Assembly (NCBI GenBank): GCA_017994935.1
Contig: JAGOJU010000010.1
Coordinates: 1 to 64,000 of the forward strand
Direction: 5' to 3'
DNA: 64,000 nt
Source: Opitutaceae bacterium
GTDB taxonomy: Bacteria; Verrucomicrobiota; Verrucomicrobiia; Opitutales; Opitutaceae
In this document: positions 34,724 through 43,439 of the stretch, in pieces
How positions within the stretch are numbered: position 1 is the stretch's first letter
Layout of the letters: each line of letters starts with the position of its first letter
Translations under genes and position numbers: made by a program
The notes under the pieces: generated by a model
What the model was told of the DNA's origin: nothing
The model's database searches: none
What the model saw: only the letters and a program-made list of their open reading frames with translations

Positions 34724-35968
34724 TCAGGCGGCCACGTGTCTCTCCGCGGGGGAGGCTGACCCGTTGATCGCCGGAGCGGGCGTATTTGCCAGGGCGCGCT
34801 CCGCCAGGTGTGCGCCGATGGCAAGCGATGCGGTGGCTGCGGGACTCGGGGCGTTCAACACGTGGAGGATGCCGGGTCGCTCGATGAGATGAAAGTCTTC
34901 CACCAGGGAGCCGTCCGGTCGCATGGCCTGTGCGCGCACGCCGGCGCCGCCTTCCTCCAGATCGGATTCCTGAATGGCAGGTACGAGTTTCTGGAGTGCT
35001 CTGCAGAAGAGCTTCCTGCTGAAAGACCGGCGGAGTTCATTCCACGCCATGTTCCGGTGATTGCGGGTGAAGGCCCAGAATCCCCTGTATCCCAGGGAGT
35101 CCGCCAGGTCCGCCGCGTTGATACGCCATTTGGTGTAGCCTTCGCGGGAGAAGGCGAGGACGGCATTGGGTCCCGCCTCGATGCCTCCGTGAATCAGCCG
35201 TGTGAAGTGGACACCGAGGAAGGGAAACGCAGGGTCGGGGACCGGATAGATCAGGTGCTTGACCAGATATTCGGCGGATTTCCGGAGCCTGTAGTACTCG
35301 CCACGGAAAGGCACGATGCGGACATCGCGCTCCTCGCCCGAACCGGCAGCCACGCGGTCGCTGTGAAGACCCGCACACGTGATGACGTGGTGTGCCCGGA
35401 ACTCACCGGCTGTGGTCAGGACCATCCAGGCGTCGCCGTCCTTCAGGATTCGGGTGACCCGGGTACGCGTGCGCACGGTGCCGCCGGATCTTGAGAATTC
35501 CCGCGCCATGGCGGCGCAGACGGCTGGGTAGTCGACGATGCCCTCCTCCGGCACCCGCACGGCCGCAAGGCCGGCTGCGTGGGGCTCAATTTCCTTGAGC
35601 GCATCGGATGCCAGCCACTCGAGCCCACGGAGCCCGTTTGCCGTGCCTCGCTCGAGCAGTGCCCTGAGGCGGACGACTTCGTCGGCAGTCGTGGCGACGA
35701 CCAGCTTCCCGCAAATCTGATGGGCGATAGCGTGCTGCTCGCAGAATCGGGTCATCCTGCGGATGCCCTCGACCGCGAATTTTGCCTTGAGCGAACCGGG
35801 GCGATAGTAGAGGCCTGCGTGGAGAACACCACTGTTATGGGTGCTCTGGTGAAGGCCTGCCGCCGACTCCTTCTCGAGCAGGATGATTCGTGCGCCAGGC
35901 TGGCGATCCCTCACCGCCAGGGCGGTTGCGAGGCCGACGATTCCCCCGCCGACAATGACGACGTTCAT
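34724..35968 (-). CDS. lhgO: L-2-hydroxyglutarate oxidase
   Basis: The product has 414 residues. The FAD-binding motif GGGIVGLATA opens the protein, and STHNSGVLHAGLYYRPGSLKA is the characteristic LhgO segment. VPEEGIVDYPAVCAAMA and CAGLHSDRVA continue the DAO/L2HGDH fold. The enzyme oxidises L-2-hydroxyglutarate to 2-oxoglutarate and passes electrons to the quinone pool, clearing a side product of 2-oxoglutarate metabolism. It is the last gene of the minus-strand block with the GT41 trio upstream; its start lies 9 nt after the stop of the first GT41 gene, so it may be cotranscribed with it. Confidence 0.92.
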   Translation of the reverse strand: MNVVIVGGGIVGLATALAVRDRQPGARIILLEKESAAGLHQSTHNSGVLHAGLYYRPGSLKAKFAVEGIRRMTRFCEQHAIAHQICGKLVVATTADEVVRLRALLERGTANGLRGLEWLASDALKEIEPHAAGLAAVRVPEEGIVDYPAVCAAMAREFSRSGGTVRTRTRVTRILKDGDAWMVLTTAGEFRAHHVITCAGLHSDRVAAGSGEERDVRIVPFRGEYYRLRKSAEYLVKHLIYPVPDPAFPFLGVHFTRLIHGGIEAGPNAVLAFSREGYTKWRINAADLADSLGYRGFWAFTRNHRNMAWNELRRSFSRKLFCRALQKLVPAIQESDLEEGGAGVRAQAMRPDGSLVEDFHLIERPGILHVLNAPSPAATASLAIGAHLAERALANTPAPAINGSASPAERHVAA

Positions 35969-35977
35969 TCAGCTGAT

Positions 35978-38260
35978 TCAGGCCACATTGACGCGGGATG
36001 CGAGCTGGATCACGCGCAGATCGGAGGGTGCGATCTCCAGTGCGCATCCCAAGGCCTCGCGGGCAAGCTCCGCGGAGCCTGCGGCTTCGGCGAGTTCGAA
36101 GAGCAGCAGCCACGAATCGACGCGGGAAGGGTCGAGCCTCAGGCTCGTTTCCAGCGCATGGATGGAGGACTGCGGGGCCCCTGCCGCGCGGTAGACGCGG
36201 GCGATGTCGTACCAGAGTTCGGCGTTGCCTTCGTCCTGCTGCACCGCGGAAGCGAGATAGGCGGCAGCACGCGGATGGCGGCCCGAGGCGAAGAGAGCGA
36301 GTCCGTGGCGGTGGCGGCTCTGTGCGTCGAGCGGCATCCGTTCAGCGGCAACAAGCGGAGTTCGGTCGGCTCGGAATGCGGCGGCGCCCAACTCGGCCAT
36401 CTGGTCAAAGGCGGTTTCAATCAAGGCCCCGAAGGCGTCGCTCGCCGCGAGCGGATCGAGGAACGGCGGCACGCGCTCGATGGACTGGGAAATGGCGTTG
36501 CGAAGGGTGAGCCGTGAGCCCGGATCCTGCGACAACCGGACAGCGATGTCCCGGTAGGACTCCTCGCTCGTGGCGATCAGCTCCTCGAGTCCGATCTGCC
36601 TGAGCAGGGCAGCGCCCATGCGTGAACGGAAACAATCGCCCTCCCAGGCGATGGTCGGAATGCCCAGTTCGAGCGGATCGACAAGAGAGTTGACCCCTCC
36701 AAACGGATAGGTGTCGAGATAGATGTCACCGACGCTCAGGAGCGACTTCACGTCGGAGCGCGAAGGGAATCGTTCGGTCGAGACCTTGAGGCGCGTGGGA
36801 TCCACCTCGTGTGCTGCGAGCACCTTGTCGAATTCGATGCAGAATCGGTCGATGGGGTAGGAGGATGCCCAGTTGGGATTGAAGGGATGGACAAGCAATT
36901 GAGAGCCGGGAACGGCCTTCAGGAGCCTTGCCCATGCGGCCTGCACCTCCGGTATGATCTTGAAATAGTTGGCGGCCGTCACGAAGAGCAGGGCGTCGCT
37001 TGGCACTCCGAGCGCCTCGCGCGTCCATTGCGTTGAAGGCGCCTGCCGGTCGGCTTCATAGTTGAAGGCGTGGGCGGGACCCGGGAGCAGGCCCAGGCGT
37101 TCGCTGAAGTGGGCGTGCGCCTCTGGTGACTCCGTCAGGTCGCCTGAAACGTACAGGTCGATATGCGGGAGTCCTGATGTGATGCAGGAGGAGTTGTTGA
37201 CAACCTGAAGGGGGGCATTGCGATAAAGCGCAAGGCGGGCGACTTCGTTGAAGACAGCGGTCACGTTTGTGCCAAAAACAATCACATCGAGCCGGGCATC
37301 ACGCAGCATGTCCAGTTGTCCGGACAGATCCTCGGGGAGCAAGGTGAGTGCCTGGGAGTGTTCTCGCGCATGTTTCTCGAGCGGTTCCCCGGTGATCCGG
37401 TGCGCGAAGAGGTGGACTTCGAAACGTTCGGGGTCCAGCTGTTCAAATGTGGGCAGCGTGGTGTAGGTCTCGGTTTGAGGACCAAAGTGGCGGCTGACAA
37501 AGCCCACCTTGAGCTTGCGGCCGAAACGCAGTTCCGGTGCGGGCTCATAGACATCGCGGTGCGCATTCATCGCCTTGGTGAGCAGCCGACCGCGAAGCTC
37601 AGCATGCTGCCGCAGGCTTCCTTCGGAGAAATACAGGGGAATGCAGGAGGCTGTGTTGAGGTAGGCGTCGAGCGCGAGACGCACGGTCTTCGAACCGAGA
37701 TTGCGATCGGTCCAGGCGACGAGATCCTCGAGCCGGCGCAGCGTGTGCGCCGCAAACGTCTCCGCTTGGCCCGCTGCACAGAATCCCTGCACGGGAGCGA
37801 ACAGCCATTCCGTGTAGTCACCCCAGAGTTCGTCCGGCACACGACTCAGCGTCGGGGCCTCCGGCCACTGCCAGGCTGACGTCAGCAGCATGGCCGCCAG
37901 CAGCCCCGGGCCTCCTTGGAATTCGGTCGCGAGTTTTCCAGCCAGATCGAGGTCGGAAGCGGACGTAGTCAGATCATGGATACCCGATTCCCGGACGGAC
38001 TTGAGGAGCGCGCGGATGTCGCCGGCCACCGCGCTCCTGATCTGCTTTTTCGAAAGGTGAGCGACCGCGGTTGCGCAATCCTGTCGCAGCGCGAAGAAAG
38101 CCTCGTATGCGGATGGCGACGCGGAACGGGTGTTCGCCAGCAGTTCCGCCAATCCGGCGCGTACGGCTTCACATAGCGAGGCCAGAGCGGACTCAGGGAG
38201 CGTCGGACTGTTGCGCGAAGCGGAAACGGGGACGGGGATGGAGGTGGCACCGGGAAGCAT
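35978..38260 (-). CDS. SPINDLY/OGT-like glycosyltransferase with C-terminal TPRs
   Basis: The product has 760 residues. A helical N-terminal region (1 to about 245) precedes a GT41-type catalytic region (LKVGFVSRHFGPQTETYTTLP; VFGTNVTAVFNEVARLALYR; SVGDIYLDTYPFGGVNSLVDP; MGAALLRQIGLEELIATSEE). TPR-like repeats follow at the C-terminus (HGLALFASGRHPRAAAYL; AELWYDIARVYRAAGAPQSS). The classic order is TPR first, so this layout is reversed relative to its two neighbours. The catalytic region is divergent: a HTG-type motif typical of SPY is not evident (SSCITSGLPHIDLYVSGD is there instead). It probably transfers sugars to protein hydroxyls; donor unknown. An AT-rich 166-nt gap separates it from the next GT41 gene. 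Confidence 0.82.
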   Translation of the reverse strand: MLPGATSIPVPVSASRNSPTLPESALASLCEAVRAGLAELLANTRSASPSAYEAFFALRQDCATAVAHLSKKQIRSAVAGDIRALLKSVRESGIHDLTTSASDLDLAGKLATEFQGGPGLLAAMLLTSAWQWPEAPTLSRVPDELWGDYTEWLFAPVQGFCAAGQAETFAAHTLRRLEDLVAWTDRNLGSKTVRLALDAYLNTASCIPLYFSEGSLRQHAELRGRLLTKAMNAHRDVYEPAPELRFGRKLKVGFVSRHFGPQTETYTTLPTFEQLDPERFEVHLFAHRITGEPLEKHAREHSQALTLLPEDLSGQLDMLRDARLDVIVFGTNVTAVFNEVARLALYRNAPLQVVNNSSCITSGLPHIDLYVSGDLTESPEAHAHFSERLGLLPGPAHAFNYEADRQAPSTQWTREALGVPSDALLFVTAANYFKIIPEVQAAWARLLKAVPGSQLLVHPFNPNWASSYPIDRFCIEFDKVLAAHEVDPTRLKVSTERFPSRSDVKSLLSVGDIYLDTYPFGGVNSLVDPLELGIPTIAWEGDCFRSRMGAALLRQIGLEELIATSEESYRDIAVRLSQDPGSRLTLRNAISQSIERVPPFLDPLAASDAFGALIETAFDQMAELGAAAFRADRTPLVAAERMPLDAQSRHRHGLALFASGRHPRAAAYLASAVQQDEGNAELWYDIARVYRAAGAPQSSIHALETSLRLDPSRVDSWLLLFELAEAAGSAELAREALGCALEIAPSDLRVIQLASRVNVA

Positions 38261-38426
38261 GGCAATCCTTAAGCATATTGTAGGCCCAACATGAATTGAT
38301 GTATGGAACTCAATTGTCGATAGATACTAACGTGTTTAATAAGTGATATCGTGACTCAGAATTCAGGGGATTTCCCTCAGGCATTTTATAGGGCGGCACT
38401 ATTTGCCTGGGGAGCATGATCGGCGG

Positions 38427-40406
38427 TCATGCGGCGGCTCTTGTGGCGGCGCTGTGACATTGAACCAGGGCTTCGCCGAAGCGTTTTGCCTGTGTGGCGT
38501 GATCCATGAGAAGGCTGGCGGCGAGCTGAGTTCGAAGCTCCGCTGTGCTGGCTGCGAGGTTCTTTCGATCCTGCACGAGGCGTGCTGCGAGCCGGACGTA
38601 TTCCTCGTCGGAGGTTGCGATCCATTCGGAATGCCCCACCGCTGACAGCAAGGATGCGCTCACGCGGCTCGCGTGGCGGTTCCCTGCGAGCGTGACAACC
38701 GGTCGTCCCATCCACAGTGCTTCGCACGTGGTCGTCGTCCCGTTGTAGGGTGAGGTGTCGAGAGCGACGTCGATCCTATTGTAAAGCGCCAGATGAGCCT
38801 CGAGGCCGCTGGTCCGACCGGCGAATGTGAGTCGGTCGCGGGAGATGTTTCGGGCATCCATGTACGCAAGCAGCCGATCCTGGAAGGAGGGTTCGTCGAC
38901 GCCGTGACCCTTCATGAACAAGCAGGAATTGGGAACGCGGCGGAGAATGTCCGACCAGAGCCGAAGGGTGTGGTCAGAGAACTTCGCCGCGTTGTTGAAC
39001 GAGCCGAAGGTGATCTGTGAGGAGTCCAGGCATGGCGGCGGCGCGACCTCCGGTGCACTTGAGGGAGGCTGGTAGGTCCAGGCGCAGGGCGAAAAGCGAA
39101 GGAGCCGTTCGGTATGGTAGGCGTCGCTCGAAGGGAACGGATCAGCGATTTCATCCGTGAAGCGGAAGTTGATCGCCGAGAGACCGGTTGTGTTGGGATA
39201 GCCCAGGTAGCTGATCTGCACCGGTGCCGGGCGCCTCGCAAAAACAGGCAGTCGATTGAACCCGGTATGGCCTGCAAGGTCGACAAGGATGTCCGGACGG
39301 TCCTCACGGATGCGCTCCTCCACCCATCTGTCTGGATGCGAGGCGAAGTTTCGCCAGAGCCTGGCCCGTTGCCGAAGCCGGTCGCTCACCGCATCCGTGA
39401 CGGCATGGTCGTGGTAGAGGATGATTTCGAATCGCGAGCGATCGAGATGGGCGAGAAGAGGCTCGAGAAAATAGGAAACGGAATGCGCGCGAAGATCGGG
39501 CGACAGGAAAGCAACGCGCAGGGGCTCATGTGCTGAAGGAAGTGCGGTTTCAATCCGCCTGGGAGCGGGGTCACCTTCGAGCCGTTTTCCAAAGGCGAGG
39601 TGCTCCTCGTACAGGCGGGAAGGATCGATGGTGTCGAGATAGTTGAGGCAAAGCAGTCGCGCGCTTCCCGCCTCAACATTTCCAGGATCGAGTGCAAGTG
39701 CCCGGTCGTAGGCAGCAACGGCCTCCGGGATTTGGTTGGCGCGCTGAAGGGCAAGGCCCTTGCCCAGCATGGCCTGCACAAAGCCGGGGTCTATCGAAAG
39801 TGCCTTGTCGAGCGATTCAACGCCACCGGGAATGTCGCCGGACTGCACCTGCGCGAGTCCCAGGTTGCACCAGGCGCCGGCGAAGCGCGGGTTCAGTTCG
39901 ATCGCCTTCCTGAAGTGGGGAATGGCATGGACGAAACCCTGCGTGTCGGCGATCAGGGCGCCCAATTGATCGTGCGCTTCCGCGAGTCCCGGCTGAAGGA
40001 CCAGGGCGCGCCTGAAGGCCTCGATCGCATCGGGCGGACGTCCGAGTGCGCGCAGCACCAGCCCGAGGCCGTTCCACGTTTCGGCGGCGGACGGATCTCG
40101 CGCGAGCGAGGTGCGCAGGTGTTTCTCGGCTTTGTCTGGATGGCCCTGCGAGAAAAGTGCCATGCCCAGCCGCATCGCGCAGGGTGCGGACCGCGGGTCG
40201 AGCGAAAGCGCTCTCGAGAGAAGCGTCACGGCTGCGTTGTAGTCATGACGCTGATACGCAACCGTACCGGCCAGATGCACGGCATCGAACAGCCGCGGAG
40301 CAACCTTGAGGATCTGCTCGTAGATCGCGGCTGCCTGGTCGAGCCGGCCTGCCCTGTGATGTGCCAGACCCGCCCGCAGCGTGCTCTGGAGTTTTGCCGG
40401 AGTCAT
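38427..40406 (-). CDS. TPR-containing SPINDLY/OGT-like glycosyltransferase (GT41)
   Basis: The product has 659 residues from the ATG complementary to 40404-40406. Roughly residues 1-270 hold TPRs (GLAHHRAGRLDQAAAIYEQI; MRLGMALFSQGHPDKAEKHL; AWCNLGLAQVQSGDIPGGVE). The GT41 region follows with PLRVAFLSPDLRAHSVSYFL, ILVDLAGHTGFNRLPVFARR, ISYLGYPNTTGLSAINFRFT, ITFGSFNNAAKFSDHTLRLW, and LDTSPYNGTTTTCEALWMGRP. These are standard catalytic motifs of OGT/SPY-type enzymes, probably acting in the cytoplasm on Ser/Thr with a nucleotide sugar. The start overlaps the stop of the upstream GT41 gene (ATGA at 40403-40406), so the two are translationally coupled. Confidence 0.92.
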   Translation of the reverse strand: MTPAKLQSTLRAGLAHHRAGRLDQAAAIYEQILKVAPRLFDAVHLAGTVAYQRHDYNAAVTLLSRALSLDPRSAPCAMRLGMALFSQGHPDKAEKHLRTSLARDPSAAETWNGLGLVLRALGRPPDAIEAFRRALVLQPGLAEAHDQLGALIADTQGFVHAIPHFRKAIELNPRFAGAWCNLGLAQVQSGDIPGGVESLDKALSIDPGFVQAMLGKGLALQRANQIPEAVAAYDRALALDPGNVEAGSARLLCLNYLDTIDPSRLYEEHLAFGKRLEGDPAPRRIETALPSAHEPLRVAFLSPDLRAHSVSYFLEPLLAHLDRSRFEIILYHDHAVTDAVSDRLRQRARLWRNFASHPDRWVEERIREDRPDILVDLAGHTGFNRLPVFARRPAPVQISYLGYPNTTGLSAINFRFTDEIADPFPSSDAYHTERLLRFSPCAWTYQPPSSAPEVAPPPCLDSSQITFGSFNNAAKFSDHTLRLWSDILRRVPNSCLFMKGHGVDEPSFQDRLLAYMDARNISRDRLTFAGRTSGLEAHLALYNRIDVALDTSPYNGTTTTCEALWMGRPVVTLAGNRHASRVSASLLSAVGHSEWIATSDEEYVRLAARLVQDRKNLAASTAELRTQLAASLLMDHATQAKRFGEALVQCHSAATRAAA

Positions 40407-42325
40407 GCGACGGCAGGTTGAGCCGAGTTTTCTGGGGAGGGATTCATGCCCTCCTGATGTCGCTCGTTCCAGCAGGTGCGCAGAGCCGCGCCGAAACGGG
40501 CAGCCTGTCCGGCATAGTCGAAAAGCGGACCGCTGCGCAGGGAGTCCCGCAATGTCTGACACGCCATTGTCAAAGCCGCCCGGTCATGGGCGAGGCCGAC
40601 AGCGATGCTCACGTAGTCAGTCTCGGTGCGGGCGATCCAGGCGGACCGGCCTGCGGCGGTCAGGAGGGAGACGCCGACGCGACTCGCGTGCCGGTCGCCT
40701 TCCAGGGTGACCACGGGGCGTTGCATCCAGAGAGCCTCGCAGGTGGTGGTAGTGCCGTGGTAGGGAAAGGTGTCGAGTGCGATGTCCAGCCGGGAGTAGG
40801 TTTCCAGGTGGCTGCGGATATCCGGGGCGGGGTCGAGCAATTCAACACGCGAGGCGTCGAGACCATTGCGGGTCAGACGCTCCAGAAATGCCGCATGCGT
40901 TTTCGTATGACTTTTCAGCACAAGCCTTGAGCCGGGCACCGCGTTGAGGATCCTGCTCCAGAGCGCGATCGTGAAATCGGAGATCTTGGAGAAATTGTTG
41001 AACGATCCGAAAGTGATTCCGGCCCGGGTGGCGCATGGCAGGGGGGATGGCCCGGGTGAATCCGGGGGCGGCTGGTAGGTCCAAGCGCACCCGTCCAGGC
41101 GGACAAGACGTTCGGTGTGGTAGGCATCCGACTCGGGAGAGGGATCCGCGAAGGAGTCCGTGATCTTGTAGTCGATCGTGGAGAGTCCGGTGGTATTCGG
41201 GTATCCCAGAAAGGTGATTTGCACCGCGGCCATGCGCCGGGCGAGGAGGGTCATGCGATTGAGCCCGGTGTGCCCGGCGAGGTCGATGAGGATGTCGGGT
41301 GCGTCCTCGAGGATCTGCCGCGCCACCTCGTCATCTGGGACACCGACGATGTGACGCCAGATCGTGGCGCGGGAGCGAAGGCGTTCGCTTACCGCATCGA
41401 TGACATAGTGGTCGTGATAAAGTGCGATTTCGAAACGGCCGGGGTCCAGATGACAGAGCAGCGGTTCAAGAAAGCTTGCGACCGCGTGGGTGCGCAGGTC
41501 GGGCGACAGGAATGCCACGCGCAGCCGTTCACCGCGTGTGGAGGGTGTGGCGGCGGAGACGTTGACGGGGAATGCCTGTTCGTGTCCCGCCCCTGCGCCG
41601 ACTCTCCTGCCGAACTCGACATGTTCCGCAAAGATGGTTTCGCGCGCGAAAGATGGGAGGTAGTTGAGCGCGAACAACCGGGAACTCCGGGCGTCGTGGT
41701 GGTCGGGGTTGCGCAGGAGCTGCCTGTCATAGGCGGCGATGGCGTCCTCCACGCGATGGAGCTGCTGCAGGGACTGACCGCGGCCAAAGTGTGCGTTCGC
41801 ATGGCCGGGATCGATCGCGAGCGCACGATCATGACATTCCAGTGCGGTGTCACTGCGGCCAAGCAGCGCGTGAGTGTGTCCGAGATTGTACCAGCCCGCC
41901 GCGTACTTCGGAAGGATCTCCACGGAGCGCTGATGGGCGGACAAGGCAGCGGCGACATTTCCTGCGGACTTCAATGCCATGCCGAGGTTGTCCCACGCCT
42001 CGTGGAACTGAGGATGCTGCACGGTGATCCTGCGAAGCTGAGCCACGGATTCCGAGATCTGTCCCGCTGCGAGCAGCGCCAGGCCGAGCCGCATTCCGCA
42101 GACGGCGGATCGGGGATCGACGACGAGCGCCTGTTTCAGAAGAGCGATGGCCTCGGACGGCCTTCCGAGTTGCAGCGCCGCGGTGCCGCCCAGGTGACAG
42201 GCATCGAAATGCCGCGGATCGGCCCGCCGCAACTGGGCGTAGAGGGCGGATGCTTCGCGCAGGCGGCCGGCGCGATGATGCGCCACTGCAGCCTGGAGCT
42301 GATGGTGTGACTTGTGGTGAGCCAT
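40403..42325 (-). CDS. TPR-containing SPINDLY/OGT-like glycosyltransferase (GT41), paralogue
   Basis: The product has 640 residues from the ATG complementary to 42323-42325 (MAHHKSHHQLQAAVAHHRAG). TPRs fill about 1-250 (GTAALQLGRPSEAIALLKQA; AWDNLGMALKSAGNVAAALS). The GT41 domain matches the next gene motif by motif: LRVAFLSPDLRTHAVASFLE, ILIDLAGHTGLNRMTLLARR, ITFLGYPNTTGLSTIDYKIT, ITFGSFNNFSKISDFTIALW and LDTFPYHGTTTTCEALWMQR. It is therefore a tandem duplication of a recent kind. Divergent transcription from the HDOD gene gives a 160-nt shared promoter region. Confidence 0.92.
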   Translation of the reverse strand: MAHHKSHHQLQAAVAHHRAGRLREASALYAQLRRADPRHFDACHLGGTAALQLGRPSEAIALLKQALVVDPRSAVCGMRLGLALLAAGQISESVAQLRRITVQHPQFHEAWDNLGMALKSAGNVAAALSAHQRSVEILPKYAAGWYNLGHTHALLGRSDTALECHDRALAIDPGHANAHFGRGQSLQQLHRVEDAIAAYDRQLLRNPDHHDARSSRLFALNYLPSFARETIFAEHVEFGRRVGAGAGHEQAFPVNVSAATPSTRGERLRVAFLSPDLRTHAVASFLEPLLCHLDPGRFEIALYHDHYVIDAVSERLRSRATIWRHIVGVPDDEVARQILEDAPDILIDLAGHTGLNRMTLLARRMAAVQITFLGYPNTTGLSTIDYKITDSFADPSPESDAYHTERLVRLDGCAWTYQPPPDSPGPSPLPCATRAGITFGSFNNFSKISDFTIALWSRILNAVPGSRLVLKSHTKTHAAFLERLTRNGLDASRVELLDPAPDIRSHLETYSRLDIALDTFPYHGTTTTCEALWMQRPVVTLEGDRHASRVGVSLLTAAGRSAWIARTETDYVSIAVGLAHDRAALTMACQTLRDSLRSGPLFDYAGQAARFGAALRTCWNERHQEGMNPSPENSAQPAVA

Positions 42326-42485
42326 GTGGCCGGGCTGTTGACATTCTTCGGCATGTGCCTGCCCCGCTTGAGTAGTTTCCCCGATGGCGCGGCGAAAAAC
42401 CCCTAAACTTTGCCATGTCCCCGGCCGATTCTGCATCCACGGCTGTTCCCGGCCGATTTTGACCGACCCGCGCACGAACGCCATC

Positions 42486-43415
42486 ATGTCCACCGCCCTC
42501 TCTTCAGGTCAAACCCGCATGCCCCCACAGATCTACAGTGATTCCGAAATCATGAAGAGGGTGGATGCGTGTCCCAAGCTGGCTTCGCTTCAGAGCATCA
42601 ATCGGGCGCTGGCGGGACTGGTGAATTCGGAGCAGAGTTTCAACTCGCAGATTGCGGAGATCATTCGCCGTGATCCCTCGCTGACGGCGCGTCTCCTCAG
42701 GATGGTCAACAGCGTCTATTTTGGTCTCACGGCAAAGGTGAACAACATCGAGGAGGCGGTCTTCTACCTTGGGTTGCGACAGATTCGCGAACTGTCGATG
42801 GCCACGCCGGTGATCGAGGAACTTGAAAAGATCTCGCGGTCTCCCCTGAGGCTGCCGTGGCGTGAACTCTGGAAACATTCGATCGGTGCCGCCATCATGA
42901 CGCGGGAAATCCTGGCGACGACGACCCTGCTGATCGACGATGACACCGATTATATCATCGGACTGCTGCACAATGTCGGAAAGGTGGTTCTGGCGACCGC
43001 GTTTCCAACGGAGTTTGGCCAGATTGTCGCCCAGACCTATGCCACTCCCGAGGATGTATGTGCGGCTGAACGTGAACTGATCGGATGGGATCATGCGCGC
43101 ATCGGCGGCTACTATCTGCAGCGCCACCAGCTGGCCGCGGAGATCACGGACGCCGTCCTGTATCACAATGCGCCCGAGTCCGCCCCTGATCATGGATTTT
43201 ATGCGGCGGCGGTGCAGGTTGCCGACCAGCTTGTCCGATACGCGGGGATCCCGGGAGGCTTTGAGAAGGTCGAACCCATACCGGATGAAGCCTGGCTGAA
43301 GCTGTCGGGCTGGACTATACTTTACGGCGATGGCGAGAAGGAGACCCGCATTGCGCGGGCGGCGCTGTCCAACAGTGTTCAACGCCTGCCGACCGTTCTC
43401 AACGGTCTCGTCTGA
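42486..43415 (+). CDS. HDOD-domain signalling protein
   Basis: The product has 309 residues from the ATG at 42486; longer in-frame starts at 42384 exist. The HDOD domain covers most of the protein (LASLQSINRALAGLVNSEQS; IAEIIRRDPSLTARLLRMVN; SVYFGLTAKVNNIEEAVFYLG; DYIIGLLHNVGKVVLATAFP). In HD-GYP-like enzymes the HD pair would be catalytic. Here H-N replaces it (GLLHNVGK), as usual for HDOD, which is regulatory rather than hydrolytic. The gene is 24 nt upstream of the first hybrid kinase and likely shares its transcript, so it may act as an output or adaptor of that pathway. Confidence 0.9.
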   Translation: MSTALSSGQTRMPPQIYSDSEIMKRVDACPKLASLQSINRALAGLVNSEQSFNSQIAEIIRRDPSLTARLLRMVNSVYFGLTAKVNNIEEAVFYLGLRQIRELSMATPVIEELEKISRSPLRLPWRELWKHSIGAAIMTREILATTTLLIDDDTDYIIGLLHNVGKVVLATAFPTEFGQIVAQTYATPEDVCAAERELIGWDHARIGGYYLQRHQLAAEITDAVLYHNAPESAPDHGFYAAAVQVADQLVRYAGIPGGFEKVEPIPDEAWLKLSGWTILYGDGEKETRIARAALSNSVQRLPTVLNGLV

Positions 43416-43439
43416 CGGGCGAGGTCAGGGCGCCTCGAC

